Positions 1-10,389 are shown, counted from the stretch's first letter. The stretch is 64,000 nucleotides of DNA from Pyropia haitanensis (GCA_008729055.1 SDUX01000156.1:56481-120480), one strand, 5' to 3'. Numbers and translations: made by a program. The notes: generated by a model not told the origin, from the letters alone.

Positions 1-240
1 CGGCCGGCGCCGCCGCTGCTGGGACAGCGGCGGCGGCCGGCGCGGCAGCCGCAGCGGCGGGTGCAGCGGGGGTAGCGGCGGCGAGGGCAGCGGCGGCAGC
101 GGCGGCGAGCGGCGGCGACGGCGGCCGGCGCTGCCGTTGTGGGGGAAGCGGCGGCTGCCGGCGGCGGCGGCAGCCGGCACCCGCTCGGCGGCAGGGGCAG
201 CGACTGCAGCTGCGGCAGGCGGCGGCGGCGGCGCCGCGCC
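1..240. repeat. GC-rich simple-sequence (GGC/GCN) tract
   Basis: The window opens in near-continuous GGC/GCA/GCC triplet-like sequence with almost no A or T. Open frames running through it on both strands are compositional and show no domain, so no gene is called. It could be the edge of a poly-Ala or poly-Gly exon lying outside the window. Confidence 0.6.
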
Positions 241-2083
241 AGCCCGGACGGTCGCCGCTCGGTGCGAGCACCAAAATCAGCGCCGCGGGCGGCGCCGGAG
301 CACACAGTACATGGCCGGACGCCGTCGCGACGGCAGCAAAAGAACACAGCAGACCACCCTAGCACCACTGGGCGCGCCAGAAGGGGGGGGCGGAAGCGCG
401 GTGCGAGCGGGCGCGATGGGCGGCGGTGCCGGTGGCGGTGCTGGCTGGGTGCAGCTGCCTTCCATGGTGCCTCGGGACACGTGTCCACATGGCGGAGACA
501 CGTTCCCCTGGCCCCCGGTGCTGTCTGGCCAAGCCTGCTCAGAGCGGTGCGGTCAATGGGCGCTGCGGCGCTGTCAAGCGTCCGTGTCCAATCGACATTG
601 CAGATACCGTCGCAGTTTCCAGATGCGACCCTCGAGCCAGGATACTACCCTGCCATACCCCTACAGTATTGCTACGATGCGCGCCTCTGGCGCGTCGCAG
701 AAGGCACGTAGGAGAGTCCTGAACACGCGCGCGTCGCATCCCGGTGCTGACCGCACACCGCCCTGCGACGACGGGGCTCGCCAGCACAACTGTAACGCGG
801 ATGCACCAAGTAGAGTGTGTCAACGTTGCGCGGTCACGTGCGCAAAGCGTGGCCGCCGCCCCGCTCATCAAGACATCGGGCACTTTTTCGCTGGTTTGCC
901 GCACACTCCGGCGCTCACGCCGCGCGGCTGCACGGATAGGTGCCCCGCTTGCGCCCCCTCCCACAGCCTCATGTACATATGAAGCGTTTCACGGACGGCA
1001 ACAGGCGAACGTCCCTGTTGAGCCCCAAGGCACACTGGATGCCGAAGGCGGTCGAGAGAGGCTCGCACGCTGCGGGATGAACGCGGACAGTTCAAGGCGT
1101 CCTGATGAAGGGTGGTAACAAGTGGGCCCACCGTACACTCACTTCAGCTTGAAAACGACACGGGCCCGCTCGGCCGTTGCAGGAGGAGGGCGACCACAGC
1201 CCCACCCTTCCTGGAAAGAGACCGGCCACCATGTCTGCTCCCGCACGAGTGCAGATCAGGAACACGACTCGATTTTTAGAGCGCTGCTAGGCCCGCCACT
1301 AGACATGTGCATGGAGCTCCTCTGGGGTAGGCGTATGCTGCCTGCTACGTTCGTGCCAGCGCTACGTCCACCGCTGGTGCGGCAGGGGCAGAAACTGGGG
1401 TGGCCGCGACTGTGGAGGTGGCTATGGCGGTGAGTGTGGCGGGAGTGTCGGCGGAGGGGGCGTCGTGTGAATAGGGCTCGCAATGGCCGTCGACAGATGC
1501 TGACGCACGGAGTGACTGGGAAGCGAGCCGCGGCGCATGGTCCTCCAGGCGGCGGTCTGCGGAGGAAAGGGATGGCGGTGTCTCTTATGCCTCAAGGAAC
1601 GGTGCGCGCATTATCCGCCAGTCTGTGTTGCTATGCTGCGCCGACAGTCGGCATGCATGATTGTGCCGAAACATACGCTCTATGGTGCCGAAACTACTTC
1701 GCGACTTCTTCGTGCCGACGGTACCTTTCGTGCCGACCATTTTCGGCATGCCGACCGTCGATCGTCGCACGGGCGTCAGTGCAGGCTTCCTGGCACGCAC
1801 TGCTTCATGCCACTGTGGTGCAGATCCTGCACCACCTATATAGGTTGAAACACTCAGCGCCAACAGTCGGCCCCGCCGCCGCCGTCGACCAAGCACCGCC
1901 TGCCAGGCGCTTCAGCTGCAGGTAACGGCAGGTTGACAGCCGGCGTGAGAGGCGGGCGTGCGAACGAACGTGGAAAATACGTGGCGGGCGTTGGCTATCC
2001 TGTAACGGATCGACAAGAGACAGCATGAGACGCTGTCCAAGTAAAGAAACAATATAGAAACAAGCAGACGATCTCACCTGACA
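241..2083. other. Intergenic region, no supported gene
   Basis: Mixed-composition sequence. Several 70-280 codon frames exist on both strands, but none shows a domain or signal. The only distinctive items are a cluster of CGTGCCGAC-like motifs (1636-1757) and a palindromic CCTATATAGG at about 1837-1846. The right end is the 3' flank of the transposase gene that ends at 2084. Confidence 0.5.
1636..1757. promoter_or_regulatory. Cluster of CGTGCCGAC motifs (cluster 1)
   Basis: Two exact CGTGCCGAC copies (1711-1719 and 1729-1737) sit among degenerate copies (GTGCCGAA twice, ATGCCGAC once) and a GCCGACAGTCGGC palindrome near 1640. The same motif, in the same orientation, clusters again at 4013-4035, 9172-9193 and 10158. 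It could be a protein-binding site array or the subterminal repeats of a transposon; the sequence alone does not decide. Confidence 0.35.
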
Positions 2084-3544
2084 TCACAGCTTTTTCTCCA
2101 AACCAGGGGCTGGACCGGGAAGAATGCCATCCCGGCACCCGCATGCTCTCACCTCGCAGCGGTTGACAATGGCCTTGTGAAAGTACGACTCCACAGGTTG
2201 GTGCTGAATCTCTTCAGGAATGATGACGTCGCCCTCCGTCCGGGCAACCAAGCCCTCCACCTTGGCAAGCCGCTTCTGAGACACTCGGATGTTGTTGTGC
2301 GCCGCCATGTAGCGGGATCTCACAATAAAGCGGTGCTGTGACATGTACGTCAGTGATGTCTTCGACTTCTTCTTGATTGAGTGTTGGCGCTCCGCGCTTG
2401 AGGTGTCATGGCCTCGAGAGATCTCCGGATACTGGTCCGCCTCGAACACTGGAGAGCAGACGTGCCCACACTGGTGAAAGCGGTCGATGAAGAACAGCAC
2501 CCCCTTCTCGCACACCAACCAGGGGACTCGACGCAGCGCATTCCTCTGCGTCTGGCACGCCGTGTCGCAGTACACAACGCGCGGCATGCGCACAAATCGC
2601 TGCGTCAGCGCAGCTACCACGTGCGCCGGGCTCTCGGTTTCTCGCAGAAGCTCGAAGCCAATGATGTACCCGCAACCGCACATAAAGGTCAGTACCCCAG
2701 GTCCCCGGATAAGCTCTTTCGGGTACGAGTGGCGGCATGTATCGGCGTCCCACGTGCACCGTTGCCGCGTGAGAAGCCGTCTGGCTTGACGCCCGCCGCG
2801 GCGCGGAGTCCGAGCCGGCTGTCGCCTGCGGCGCATCGCCGCCGCTCGCCGCCTCACTGCAGCTCGCCGACGGTCCCGCTCTGCCGACTTGTCCTCAGGG
2901 TACGCGCGGACTGCTTTGCGGCCCGGCCACGCTTGGCCGGTTCGTTCCTCTTCCGCCTGCTCAACAAGGCGCTCTTGCACAGCCGCGTCCCCAACCACGT
3001 GCGGGACAGGAGGGTGGATGCCAATGCTGGCCAGCCAGGCCTGGTACTGCTCCGGAGAAGTGTCCTCCCACTGTTCACGATAAGCTTTTGCATCATCAGA
3101 GGCTTTCGTCTCCCAAACTTCAGTAGCCGCAGCCTCTCGGCTGGCCGCAAACAGGATCAGCTCCCCCACCGCTTGTGCCAACGACGGTGTAGAGTCCAAC
3201 CGCGCTCGCACAAGCAACAGAAACTGCCACACGAAAACGACGTTCTTCAAGCATGGCGCCATGCCCATCCACTGGGCACTGGAGACGCCATTCGCTAACG
3301 CGTGCCCCAACAGTTGGACGTCGACGAGGTCACAGCCCCCGAAGACGTTCAAAGCCGGTTCGGCAAGAAACGCTGAAAGGAACAGGCGCACCTTCCTCCA
3401 CCGATCCGCCGTGACGTCTGGATTGTTGGACGGCGTAAAGAAGTCTGTCGGCACGCAATCGATCTTCGGCGGCCTCCGAGGTTCCGCCGCCGCGCGCCCA
3501 GACGCGGAAGAACCAGACGAAGTCGGCTCGTCTGACGAAGACAT
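2084..3544 (-). CDS. KDZ-type DDE transposase (or domesticated derivative)
   Basis: The protein is about 486 aa from the first ATG (3544); the frame extends to a TTG at 3619. The C-terminal half carries the signature of the Kyakuja-Dileera-Zisupton (KDZ) transposase family: a YCDTACQ motif (first Asp, near 2565), then FIDRFHQCGHVCSP (second Asp with Cys/His residues, near 2480), then SSAERQHSIKKKSKTSLTYM (Glu, near 2395). A Cys/His-rich stretch (CTWDADTC, CGCG) precedes the first Asp. In the family this is the RNase-H-like catalytic core of a cut-and-paste DNA transposase. The N-terminal half (about 230 aa, acidic to Arg-rich) is not recognisable and the classical N-terminal CxC cysteine cluster is missing, so this may be a shortened or domesticated copy. 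No clear terminal inverted repeats were found. The frame is intact. Family call fairly sure, activity unknown. Confidence 0.75.
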   Translation of the reverse strand: MSSSDEPTSSGSSASGRAAAEPRRPPKIDCVPTDFFTPSNNPDVTADRWRKVRLFLSAFLAEPALNVFGGCDLVDVQLLGHALANGVSSAQWMGMAPCLKNVVFVWQFLLLVRARLDSTPSLAQAVGELILFAASREAAATEVWETKASDDAKAYREQWEDTSPEQYQAWLASIGIHPPVPHVVGDAAVQERLVEQAEEERTGQAWPGRKAVRAYPEDKSAERDRRRAAVRRRAAAMRRRRQPARTPRRGGRQARRLLTRQRCTWDADTCRHSYPKELIRGPGVLTFMCGCGYIIGFELLRETESPAHVVAALTQRFVRMPRVVYCDTACQTQRNALRRVPWLVCEKGVLFFIDRFHQCGHVCSPVFEADQYPEISRGHDTSSAERQHSIKKKSKTSLTYMSQHRFIVRSRYMAAHNNIRVSQKRLAKVEGLVARTEGDVIIPEEIQHQPVESYFHKAIVNRCEVRACGCRDGILPGPAPGLEKKL

Positions 3545-4435
3545 CGCGCCGATCAAGTGGGGAGTGCGGACGAGGTTCCAGAGAGGAGCTTGCCCTGTCA
3601 GAGCACCTATTCTGCGCAAGGCGGGGACGCGAGTGGGCTAAGGCCTTGTGGCAGCTGCGGACAACAGTCAGGCTGCCCCGGGGCGTGAAGGTGCCGCCTT
3701 GCGTCTCGTCTTCGTCCGGCATCAACGCGGACTACGGTGCGCCGCGGCCACGAAACCTTTGGCGTGGTACCCACCATGTAAAGTACTAAATGAGCGACGG
3801 CCGAGAACTGACGGAATTTAGCAACTCGCATGGAGATGAGCGTCATCCGTCAGAGCTATGAACTGGAGCACACAACAAGTGGCCGACGGGACGTGGTGTC
3901 TCCGCATGAACATTTAGACAGACTTAGTTCGCGGACTCACCGAAGAGCTGTTCGTATCATTGACATACTGTGCAGCCACAGGCATTGGCAAGACAGTTCA
4001 TGCCGACATCATCGTGCCGACGACTTCGTGCCGAGAGCCTTTGAGCGCTAGGCGTCGATTTCCTGCCGACAGTGACTTCGTCGCAAAGTTACGACCTGCG
4101 GAGCTTCCTGACCCCGCAGTCCCCCACCACGCCCCCCCCGCGCGCGCTGCGTACAGGGCCATCCCCACTGCGATCCCTCATTCGTGGAACAAGTTCATGA
4201 AGCGACCACTTGGTCGCTATCAAGACAATCTCTACCGCCGTTCTATGTGAACGCGTACGACGAAAAAGCAGTACATGAGTCTGCAAAGAGATCACGGCAC
4301 GGAAGGATACAGAAAAGCAAGAAGACCCTCACCAGACTGTCCGTAACGCTCCTCCAAATGAAGTGTGCATCCACTCCACATGCAAACACGAGCTAGAAAG
4401 AAAAGCGGGGACACAGACGTAACAACCGTAGCGCG
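3545..4435. other. Intergenic/promoter region between two minus-strand genes
   Basis: This is the 5' flank of the transposase gene and the 3' flank of the Ala/Lys-rich gene. It is less GC-biased than the genes. It contains a second cluster of CGTGCCGAC-like motifs at 4000-4080, about 460-540 bases upstream of the transposase ATG. No TATA box or RNA gene was identified. Confidence 0.5.
4000..4080. promoter_or_regulatory. Cluster of CGTGCCGAC motifs (cluster 2)
   Basis: One exact copy at 4013-4021, a one-mismatch copy at 4027-4035 preceded by ACTT, and two shorter CATGCCGAC/CCTGCCGAC copies. Orientation is the same as in cluster 1. The position relative to the transposase ATG is similar to that of cluster 3 relative to the next gene, which fits an upstream regulatory array. 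Confidence 0.35.
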
Positions 4436-7400
4436 TCACTTCTTACTGCGCGATCTCTTCGAGCGTGGCGCCGGCTCCCCCTCGGAAGAGGTTTTCCCAT
4501 CGATTCGCCGCTTGCGAGACGGCCCAGCACCCCCACGTAGAGCAGCAGCGCCCTGCAAGCGGTCTAGCGATGACAAATCTTCCTTCGCAGATGCAGATGC
4601 GGCCCTCGTCGTACGACGCAGAGTAGAAGACTTTGCAGGTGATGTTGCAGGCGCCACTGCGCTCGTCTCTGGGGAAGCCGCCTTGGGGACTGCGCCCGAG
4701 CGCAAAGATGCGGCACTCTGCGGTGCGAAGGTTGTCGTCCTTGGCGCGCTCCTCCGCGCCGCTCCGCTGCGGAGGTAGTGCGAGCTGGACGGTGCCGGAG
4801 CCGCCTCGCCGGCCTGGGTCGCCCCCGCCACTTCCGCCGCAGCAGCTGCGCCCGGGCCAGTCTTGGGAGCGGCATTCTTCCCAGGAACGCTCGCTGCAAT
4901 CGCCTCTGTTGCACCCGAGGCGCACGGGACAATGTGGGGCGTGGCCATCTTGGCGGGCTCGCCCGACGCGCCCGCCGCAACCGCAGCTGCGCCGCCCGAG
5001 CTGGTCTCAGGTGTGGCCTTCTTTGCTTTCTTTCCCGCGACGGACGCCTCTGCTGCAGCCGCGCCGCCTGAGCCGGTCTTGGTCGTCGAGTTCTTTCCAG
5101 GCACGCTCGCGGCCGCCGCCTCCACAGCAGCTGCGCCACCCGTGCTAATCTTAGCCGAGGCATTCTTCTCCGTCCCAGTTGCGACCGCCGCCAATGCTGA
5201 ACGCGCGCCGCCCGAAGCAGTCGTGGGTGCGGCAATCTTGGCGGGCCCACCAGTGTCCGCCGCAACCGGCGCAGCGGCGCCGCCCGAGACAGTCTGGGCC
5301 GCGGACTTCTTCGCGGGCCCGCTGGCAGCAACGGCATCCGCGGCGGCAGCGGCTCCCGCCGCAGTCTTGGCTGCGGTCTTCGCGCCAGTGTCCGCCGCCA
5401 CCGGCGCAGCGGCGCCGCCCGAGACAGTCTGGGCCGCGGACTTCTTTGCGGGCCCGCTGGCAGCAACGGCATCCGCGGCGGCAGCGGCTCCCGCCGCAGT
5501 CTTGGCTGCGGTCTTCTCGCCAGTGTCCACCGCCACCGGCGCAGCGCCGCCGCCCGAGACAGTCTGGGCCGCGGACTTCTTCGCGGGCCCGCTGGCAGCA
5601 ACGGCATCCGCGGCGGCAGCGGCTCCCGCCGCAGTCTTGGCTGCGGTCTTCGCGCCAGTGTCCGCCGCCACCGGCGCAGCGGCGCCGCCCGAGACAGTCT
5701 GGGCCGCGGACTTCTTTGCGGGCCCGCTGGCAGCAACGGCATCCGCGGCGGCAGCGGCTCCCGCCGCAGTCTTGGCTGCGGTCTTCTCGCCAGTGTCCAC
5801 CGCCACCGGCGCAGCGCCGCCGCCCGAGACAGTCTGGGCCGCGGACTTCCTTGCGAGCGCGCTGGCGGCAACCGCATCCACGGCGGCAGCGGCACGCGCC
5901 GCAGTCTTGGCTGCGGTCTTCTCGCCACGCCCGTCGATGGCCGCCGCCTCCCCTGCAGCCGCACCACCCGACACAGTCTTGGACGGAGCCTTCTCGGCAG
6001 ACCCGCTCGCAGCCACCGCCTCCGCTGCAGCCGCGCCACCAGTCACAATCTTGGGCGGACTTTTCTCCACACGCCCGCTATTGGCCGCCGCCTCCGCTGC
6101 AGGCGCGCCGCCCCACACCTGCTTGGGCGGAGCGCTGTTGTCATGACCGCTTGGAGCCGCCATCCCTGCTGCAGAAGCGCCGCCCGAGACTGTCTTGGGA
6201 TGCGCCATCTCCGCACGAGCCGCCGCGGCCGCCGTGTGGGGTGAAGCTGGGGCGCCCGAGGAGTTCTTGCTGTACACCTGGCGCGCTGCAGAGGATGCGA
6301 CGTCTGGGGCTTGTACAGTGGGAGCAACAGAGCGAGCGACACCTGGATGCGACGCGCTAGCCGAATTGATCGGCCCAGGGCGCACAGCAGGCGCAGGAGG
6401 GGTCCATGCTGGTCGCCCAGGCGGTCGACGCAGCCGCTCCAAGCCCCTCAACGGAGGCTTTGCTGAGTTCTTCTCGATGGGAGATGCTACGCCACGCCCG
6501 TCTTGACGTTTACGAAAAGAGCTCGCCTTGCCTCCAGACGCCGTGCGCTTGACTGGCAATTTCTTGAAATCTAGGTTGAGCACCCCAGCAGCAGCTCTCC
6601 TGGCAGCCACAACAGCGGCAGTAGAGGGGCTCAGTTGTGACTCGTCTGAGTCGAGAGCACCACTAACAGAACCGCTCCCAGTCAGCGCGTCCTTAGAGGT
6701 GCTCGACGACGCGACTGCTCCAGGTAGCGGCGCAGCACGACCCTTTCCCGTCTTGGTTGCTGCAGCAGAACTGGATGAGCTCTTCGCTTTCGGCTTGCCA
6801 CCGGGTGTCGTCTTTCGTAGAGTGCCTTCGTCCTTGTCGGACCGTCGGCGAGCGGCAGTGGCCTCAAGCGCCGCGCGCACTGAGGCCGACGAGAACCCGC
6901 CGGCTTCCGCCGACCGCTTGCCCTTCGGAGGGAGCTTCTCTCCTTCGAGCGACCCCGCAGCCGCCCCACCCGCTGGCACGCGTCGCGGAACTGCCGGCTG
7001 CTTGACCGTTGCCTTCTCGGTCGCGTTTCCCGCACGCGTGTCTGCTGATCCTCCTTCCGTCCCGACCGCGGGATTTGTAGTCGCCACGTCTGCAGCCAAG
7101 CTCGCCACGCCCGCGGCCACGTTCGCGACCACGTTCGGCACGTCCGCCGCCTCATCGCGCGTCTCGAAAGCAGCGTCGAGCGGTGTAGTATCCATCCCGC
7201 GCCCGCCACGAGGGAATCCAACAGTAGTCGCTCCGACATCCGGCTCCTCTTCACTCTCCCTGCCGAGTCCGTCCTCGATATCAGCTACCGCCACCACGCG
7301 CGGAACACGAGAAGAACCCGTCTTGAGCAACATCGCCCTGTCGAGCCTACCCACAAAACTCCCGACAGCAGCCAGGGCGCGCGGCTCCTTCGTCATTTGT

Positions 7401-8746
7401 AGCAGCAGGTCAGCCACGCGCTCAGCTACTGACGCGCTCCGAGCACGGGAGGCCTGAAACATCAGAATCTTCACCGTCTGCACCCCGTTCCTAGGTCGAT
7501 GCCTGGCGTCCGCCTTGAGCACCACGTCATTCTTGACGATGACGCGCAGCGGCCACAATTCCTTCGAACCTGGCCGAAGAGGCCACCACGGCAGCGACAG
7601 CCTCGCACGCCGAATGGACAGGCCTTGGGCGATGGCCTTGGACGCCACCGTGAGCGCCGCGCGAAGGTGAGTCAGCGGGCACTTTGACTTCTCAAAGAGC
7701 TCCAAAGCCGTGTTCTCTGCCTCAGGGGAAGGCGTCATTGCAGGCGGCGGATGCTCGCTCACCGGGCAGACTGGGATGATGCGTGAGCCAGCTCTCGCCT
7801 TGGCAGCATGCCCAGCTGTCCTCGAGACCCCCTTGACTCTCCCCGCATTTCGTCGAGCGGAGGATGATGAGGAGGAGGATGAGCCATCGCCAGCTATGGC
7901 GGCAGCGGCAGCTGCGGCAGCTGCGGCGGCTTTCGCAGCCGCCTCCTCGATGAAGTCGCCAGCGTCGAGCGTCCCGCCGTCACCGCTCGCCGGCTTGATG
8001 GCCGGGGATTTCCCAGCTTCGCCGGATGCCATCTCCTCGGGTGGGCCCCCTCGCGCACTGGCCGCGCCCGCCGCTGCATAGGTCCCCGCCACCGCTTCCG
8101 TCTCTGCCGCCACCCCTGCCGCCCCAGACGGCTGCGCTGCACCAAGAGTCGAGAAGGCCCCCGCTGCACCGCCAGCCACCGAGGACGCCGCCGCAGCAGC
8201 TACAGTACCTTCTCTTGGAGTACCACCGGTCACGTCCTCCCCATCTTCTCCCTCTTTCCCCCCATCCGCCTCATCTGCCGGCCCTGCAGTCACGCCCGGT
8301 GGCTGCGACAACGTTCCCGCACGCGACGCAGGACCACCAGGAGACGCCGTCGTGGGAGCGCGGGTCTTTCCCCTCATGTACGACCCCGACGTCGGTCGCA
8401 CATCCGCCGACCGCTTGACAGGTTTCGACAGCAGCGCGAAGGATGCGCCCACCATGCAGGGTCCGCTCTCGATGAACCTGTAGACCATGCTGAGGACGCG
8501 CCTGGCAGAGGTCTGCAAAACAGCCACGTCTTCCCACACAGGAAGCCAGAACACCTTGCCCGTCTCATCATAGCCCGACAAGTGGACGTGCCAGCTCAGC
8601 GACTTGTTGGCACTGGCGACCGTCTCAACATTGTCCAGCAGTTCTTGGAGCGCACGCACCGGCACCCGTGACGCCTGCTGCTCCCCAATGGACGCCACCA
8701 GAGTGCGCCGGACGCTCTCGGCCGAAGTGACCGATCCCAGCCCCAT
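4436..8746 (-). CDS. Large Ala/Lys/Ser-rich repetitive protein, probably nuclear (unknown)
   Basis: The protein is about 1,436 aa from the ATG at 8746 (MGLGSVTSAES...); the frame is open to a GTG at 8908. I recognise no enzymatic family. The N-terminal ~120 aa look globular (LQELLDNVETV, WHVHLSGYDETGKVFWLPVWEDV), as does a block around 7350-7700 (LRAALTVASKAIAQGL, LWPLRVIVKNDVVLKADARHR). The rest is low-complexity Ala/Gly/Ser/Pro/Lys sequence, including a block of 45-residue repeats (5249-5923) of the SGPAKKSAAQTVSGGAAAP type. The repeats resemble linker-histone-like AK-rich tails. The C-terminus is strongly basic (KRRIDGK, RSKRSRSKK), like a nuclear localisation signal. A chromatin or nucleolar role is only an inference. 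A cluster of CGTGCCGAC motifs lies about 430 bases upstream. The frame is intact over 4.3 kb. Confidence 0.65.
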   Translation of the reverse strand: MGLGSVTSAESVRRTLVASIGEQQASRVPVRALQELLDNVETVASANKSLSWHVHLSGYDETGKVFWLPVWEDVAVLQTSARRVLSMVYRFIESGPCMVGASFALLSKPVKRSADVRPTSGSYMRGKTRAPTTASPGGPASRAGTLSQPPGVTAGPADEADGGKEGEDGEDVTGGTPREGTVAAAAASSVAGGAAGAFSTLGAAQPSGAAGVAAETEAVAGTYAAAGAASARGGPPEEMASGEAGKSPAIKPASGDGGTLDAGDFIEEAAAKAAAAAAAAAAAIAGDGSSSSSSSSARRNAGRVKGVSRTAGHAAKARAGSRIIPVCPVSEHPPPAMTPSPEAENTALELFEKSKCPLTHLRAALTVASKAIAQGLSIRRARLSLPWWPLRPGSKELWPLRVIVKNDVVLKADARHRPRNGVQTVKILMFQASRARSASVAERVADLLLQMTKEPRALAAVGSFVGRLDRAMLLKTGSSRVPRVVAVADIEDGLGRESEEEPDVGATTVGFPRGGRGMDTTPLDAAFETRDEAADVPNVVANVAAGVASLAADVATTNPAVGTEGGSADTRAGNATEKATVKQPAVPRRVPAGGAAAGSLEGEKLPPKGKRSAEAGGFSSASVRAALEATAARRRSDKDEGTLRKTTPGGKPKAKSSSSSAAATKTGKGRAAPLPGAVASSSTSKDALTGSGSVSGALDSDESQLSPSTAAVVAARRAAAGVLNLDFKKLPVKRTASGGKASSFRKRQDGRGVASPIEKNSAKPPLRGLERLRRPPGRPAWTPPAPAVRPGPINSASASHPGVARSVAPTVQAPDVASSAARQVYSKNSSGAPASPHTAAAAARAEMAHPKTVSGGASAAGMAAPSGHDNSAPPKQVWGGAPAAEAAANSGRVEKSPPKIVTGGAAAAEAVAASGSAEKAPSKTVSGGAAAGEAAAIDGRGEKTAAKTAARAAAAVDAVAASALARKSAAQTVSGGGAAPVAVDTGEKTAAKTAAGAAAAADAVAASGPAKKSAAQTVSGGAAAPVAADTGAKTAAKTAAGAAAAADAVAASGPAKKSAAQTVSGGGAAPVAVDTGEKTAAKTAAGAAAAADAVAASGPAKKSAAQTVSGGAAAPVAADTGAKTAAKTAAGAAAAADAVAASGPAKKSAAQTVSGGAAAPVAADTGGPAKIAAPTTASGGARSALAAVATGTEKNASAKISTGGAAAVEAAAASVPGKNSTTKTGSGGAAAAEASVAGKKAKKATPETSSGGAAAVAAGASGEPAKMATPHIVPCASGATEAIAASVPGKNAAPKTGPGAAAAAEVAGATQAGEAAPAPSSSHYLRSGAARRSAPRTTTFAPQSAASLRSGAVPKAASPETSAVAPATSPAKSSTLRRTTRAASASAKEDLSSLDRLQGAAALRGGAGPSRKRRIDGKTSSEGEPAPRSKRSRSKK
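5249..5923 (-). repeat. Coding tandem repeat, 135-bp unit (45 aa), five copies
   Basis: The landmark GCAGTCTTGGCTGCGG recurs at 5361, 5496, 5631, 5766 and 5901, exactly 135 bp apart. Copies alternate between two variants (TTCGCGCCAGTGTCCGCC and TTCTCGCCAGTGTCCACC), so the array also has a 270-bp higher-order period. This suggests a recent duplication of a two-unit block. The repeat is in frame in the host gene; the opposite strand also stays open, giving spurious antisense frames. Confidence 0.9.
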
Positions 8747-9171
8747 CGTCAAGATTGGCGCCCGGGCACGAAGCTGCGTTAACACGGCCACGCAAGACTC
8801 GCCGACAAGCGCGGGGCGGTGCGTCCGTGCACGTAGCGATTGCGAAGCTGGCACGAAAGCGGTCTGACAGACGCTCCCGGCGGGCGCCCGGCGAGCGTGC
8901 AAACGCACGAGTCCCAGTGGAACGCGCCGAACGACGCGACGCAGTCATGCCGAAACGAGGAGAAGTCAATGTCCGCGTTGTGTGGTCAGCGACGAAATTG
9001 CAACGTTGCTTAGAACTTCCCCAAGCGAAATGTTTCACGTAAAGTCGGCCCCGAACGGACATCTCGTCACACAACCTTCCATTGTCGACGGAGCATATCA
9101 CACCCGGCGCAGCCCGCGTCGCGTCGGTACCATGCACACTGGAGTGTCCAGTATTACGCCGAAGCACGCTT

Positions 9172-9193
9172 CGTGCCGACACTTCGTGCCGAC
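9172..9193. promoter_or_regulatory. Tandem pair of CGTGCCGAC motifs (cluster 3)
   Basis: Two exact copies, 9172-9180 and 9185-9193, spaced 13 bp and each followed by ACTT, lie about 430 bases upstream of the ATG at 8746. A related copy with T in the last position is at 10158-10166. Confidence 0.4.
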
Positions 9194-9576
9194 ACTTGCA
9201 ATCTGGCCAGGGACGACACGGCCTCTTCCAGCTCGCCAAGACCGTGGTGGTCGTGCGAAGCCCACGTATTGAAAGCACACCGCATCTGACGCTCGGACCA
9301 GAGCCCATCCCACAGGCGACTTTCGATCAGCCCAACCTTGCTCATCATTAGCGCCACACAGGCATAGACGGAAATGATCTGTTTTCTGAGCACCCTCGTC
9401 GTAGCGGCCAGGTCACTCTGCCCTCAGTCTGGCTCGCACGCGCGCTTAAGGCGGGCCGGAAAATGTCAGACATACAACGGGTGCTCAACGCCACTTGGCC
9501 GGCCGCAGATGTGTTGCAGCCGGCTGTCCCACGCCAACGTTATCCGGCAAAGGCGGGATAATAGATCCTGACCCCC

Positions 9577-9870
9577 TCACCACCGATACGGCACCCCCCA
9601 GTCGCCACAGCCCCTGCAGCCTCCCCAGCCGCCCCAGCCCACCGGCCACCCCAGGTACCCCAGCCACTCCATCCACCCCAGACACCCCAGCGGCCCTAGC
9701 CGCCCTAGCCGGCCTTTTTGGCCTGCGCGGCCCCCCTTGCCCCTCCCTGCCACCCCTGGCCGGCCGCCGCTACCCCCAGGCGCCCCCCGCCGCCCCCCGC
9801 TGCCCGCCGCCCCGCGCCGCCCCCCGCCGGCCCCGGCAGGGCAGGCGCCCCACGGAAAGCCAGATCGATC
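9577..9870 (+). repeat. C-rich minisatellite-like tract
   Basis: Degenerate CCCCAGCC / CCACCCCAG / CCGCCCC repeats, extremely C-rich on the plus strand (G-rich, potentially G-quadruplex forming on the minus strand). Frames through it give Pro-rich or Gly-rich nonsense. Confidence 0.6.
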
Positions 9871-10389
9871 CAAAATGCATACGGTGTGGTCGCACTGTAA
9901 AGCAACCGGCCATGAAAAGCCGCCCGACCTGTGACGACTGGTGCCACATGACGGGTATCACGTTATGAGGTGACCCTGCGTCACATGTCACACGTAGCAG
10001 CCACGTGGCCCAACGTGGACGGCGACCGCCCCCGACCCCCGACGTCGATTCCGGTGCGATTCGGACCCCCTGCGCTGCAGTCCAGACTTAGGGAATTTAA
10101 CGCATCCTATTGGTCGAGCCGACCAGAGCCGTGCAGCAATTGTCGGCGTGAACATATCGTGCCGATCGGACATGCCGAAGGCCCTATATGGCCTGGATTG
10201 GCCGCCGTTCCAGGCCGTGAGGCCACTTCATCACTTCATGCCGGCGATTGGACGGTATTCCTGCGCCGCTGGGCGCGCAACAAGACGATCGGCACCCTCC
10301 ACACGGCTCTGTCTGGGCGAGACAGTGGTGGCCGCGCGGGAGGGAGAGCGGTCGATGAGTGGGGATGCGGTGCTGGGTGACCTACATAG

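Larger units (their letters stand above)
8747..10389. other. Intergenic region with motif cluster and C-rich tract
   Basis: 5' flank of the Ala/Lys-rich gene. It contains two CGTGCCGAC motifs (9172-9193), a C-rich CCAGCCNCCCCAG-like tract (about 9577-9870), another CGTGCCGA motif at 10158 beside CCTATATGG (about 10189), and no convincing gene. Confidence 0.5.

Noticed and set aside
137..982. Long overlapping frames in three phases
   Set aside because: GC-driven open frames in several phases and both strands, with no domain, signal or codon structure.
4863..6360. Antisense frames of 427 and 393 codons on the plus strand
   Set aside because: Shadows of the 135-bp coding repeat; the sense strand gives the better protein and continues for 4.3 kb.
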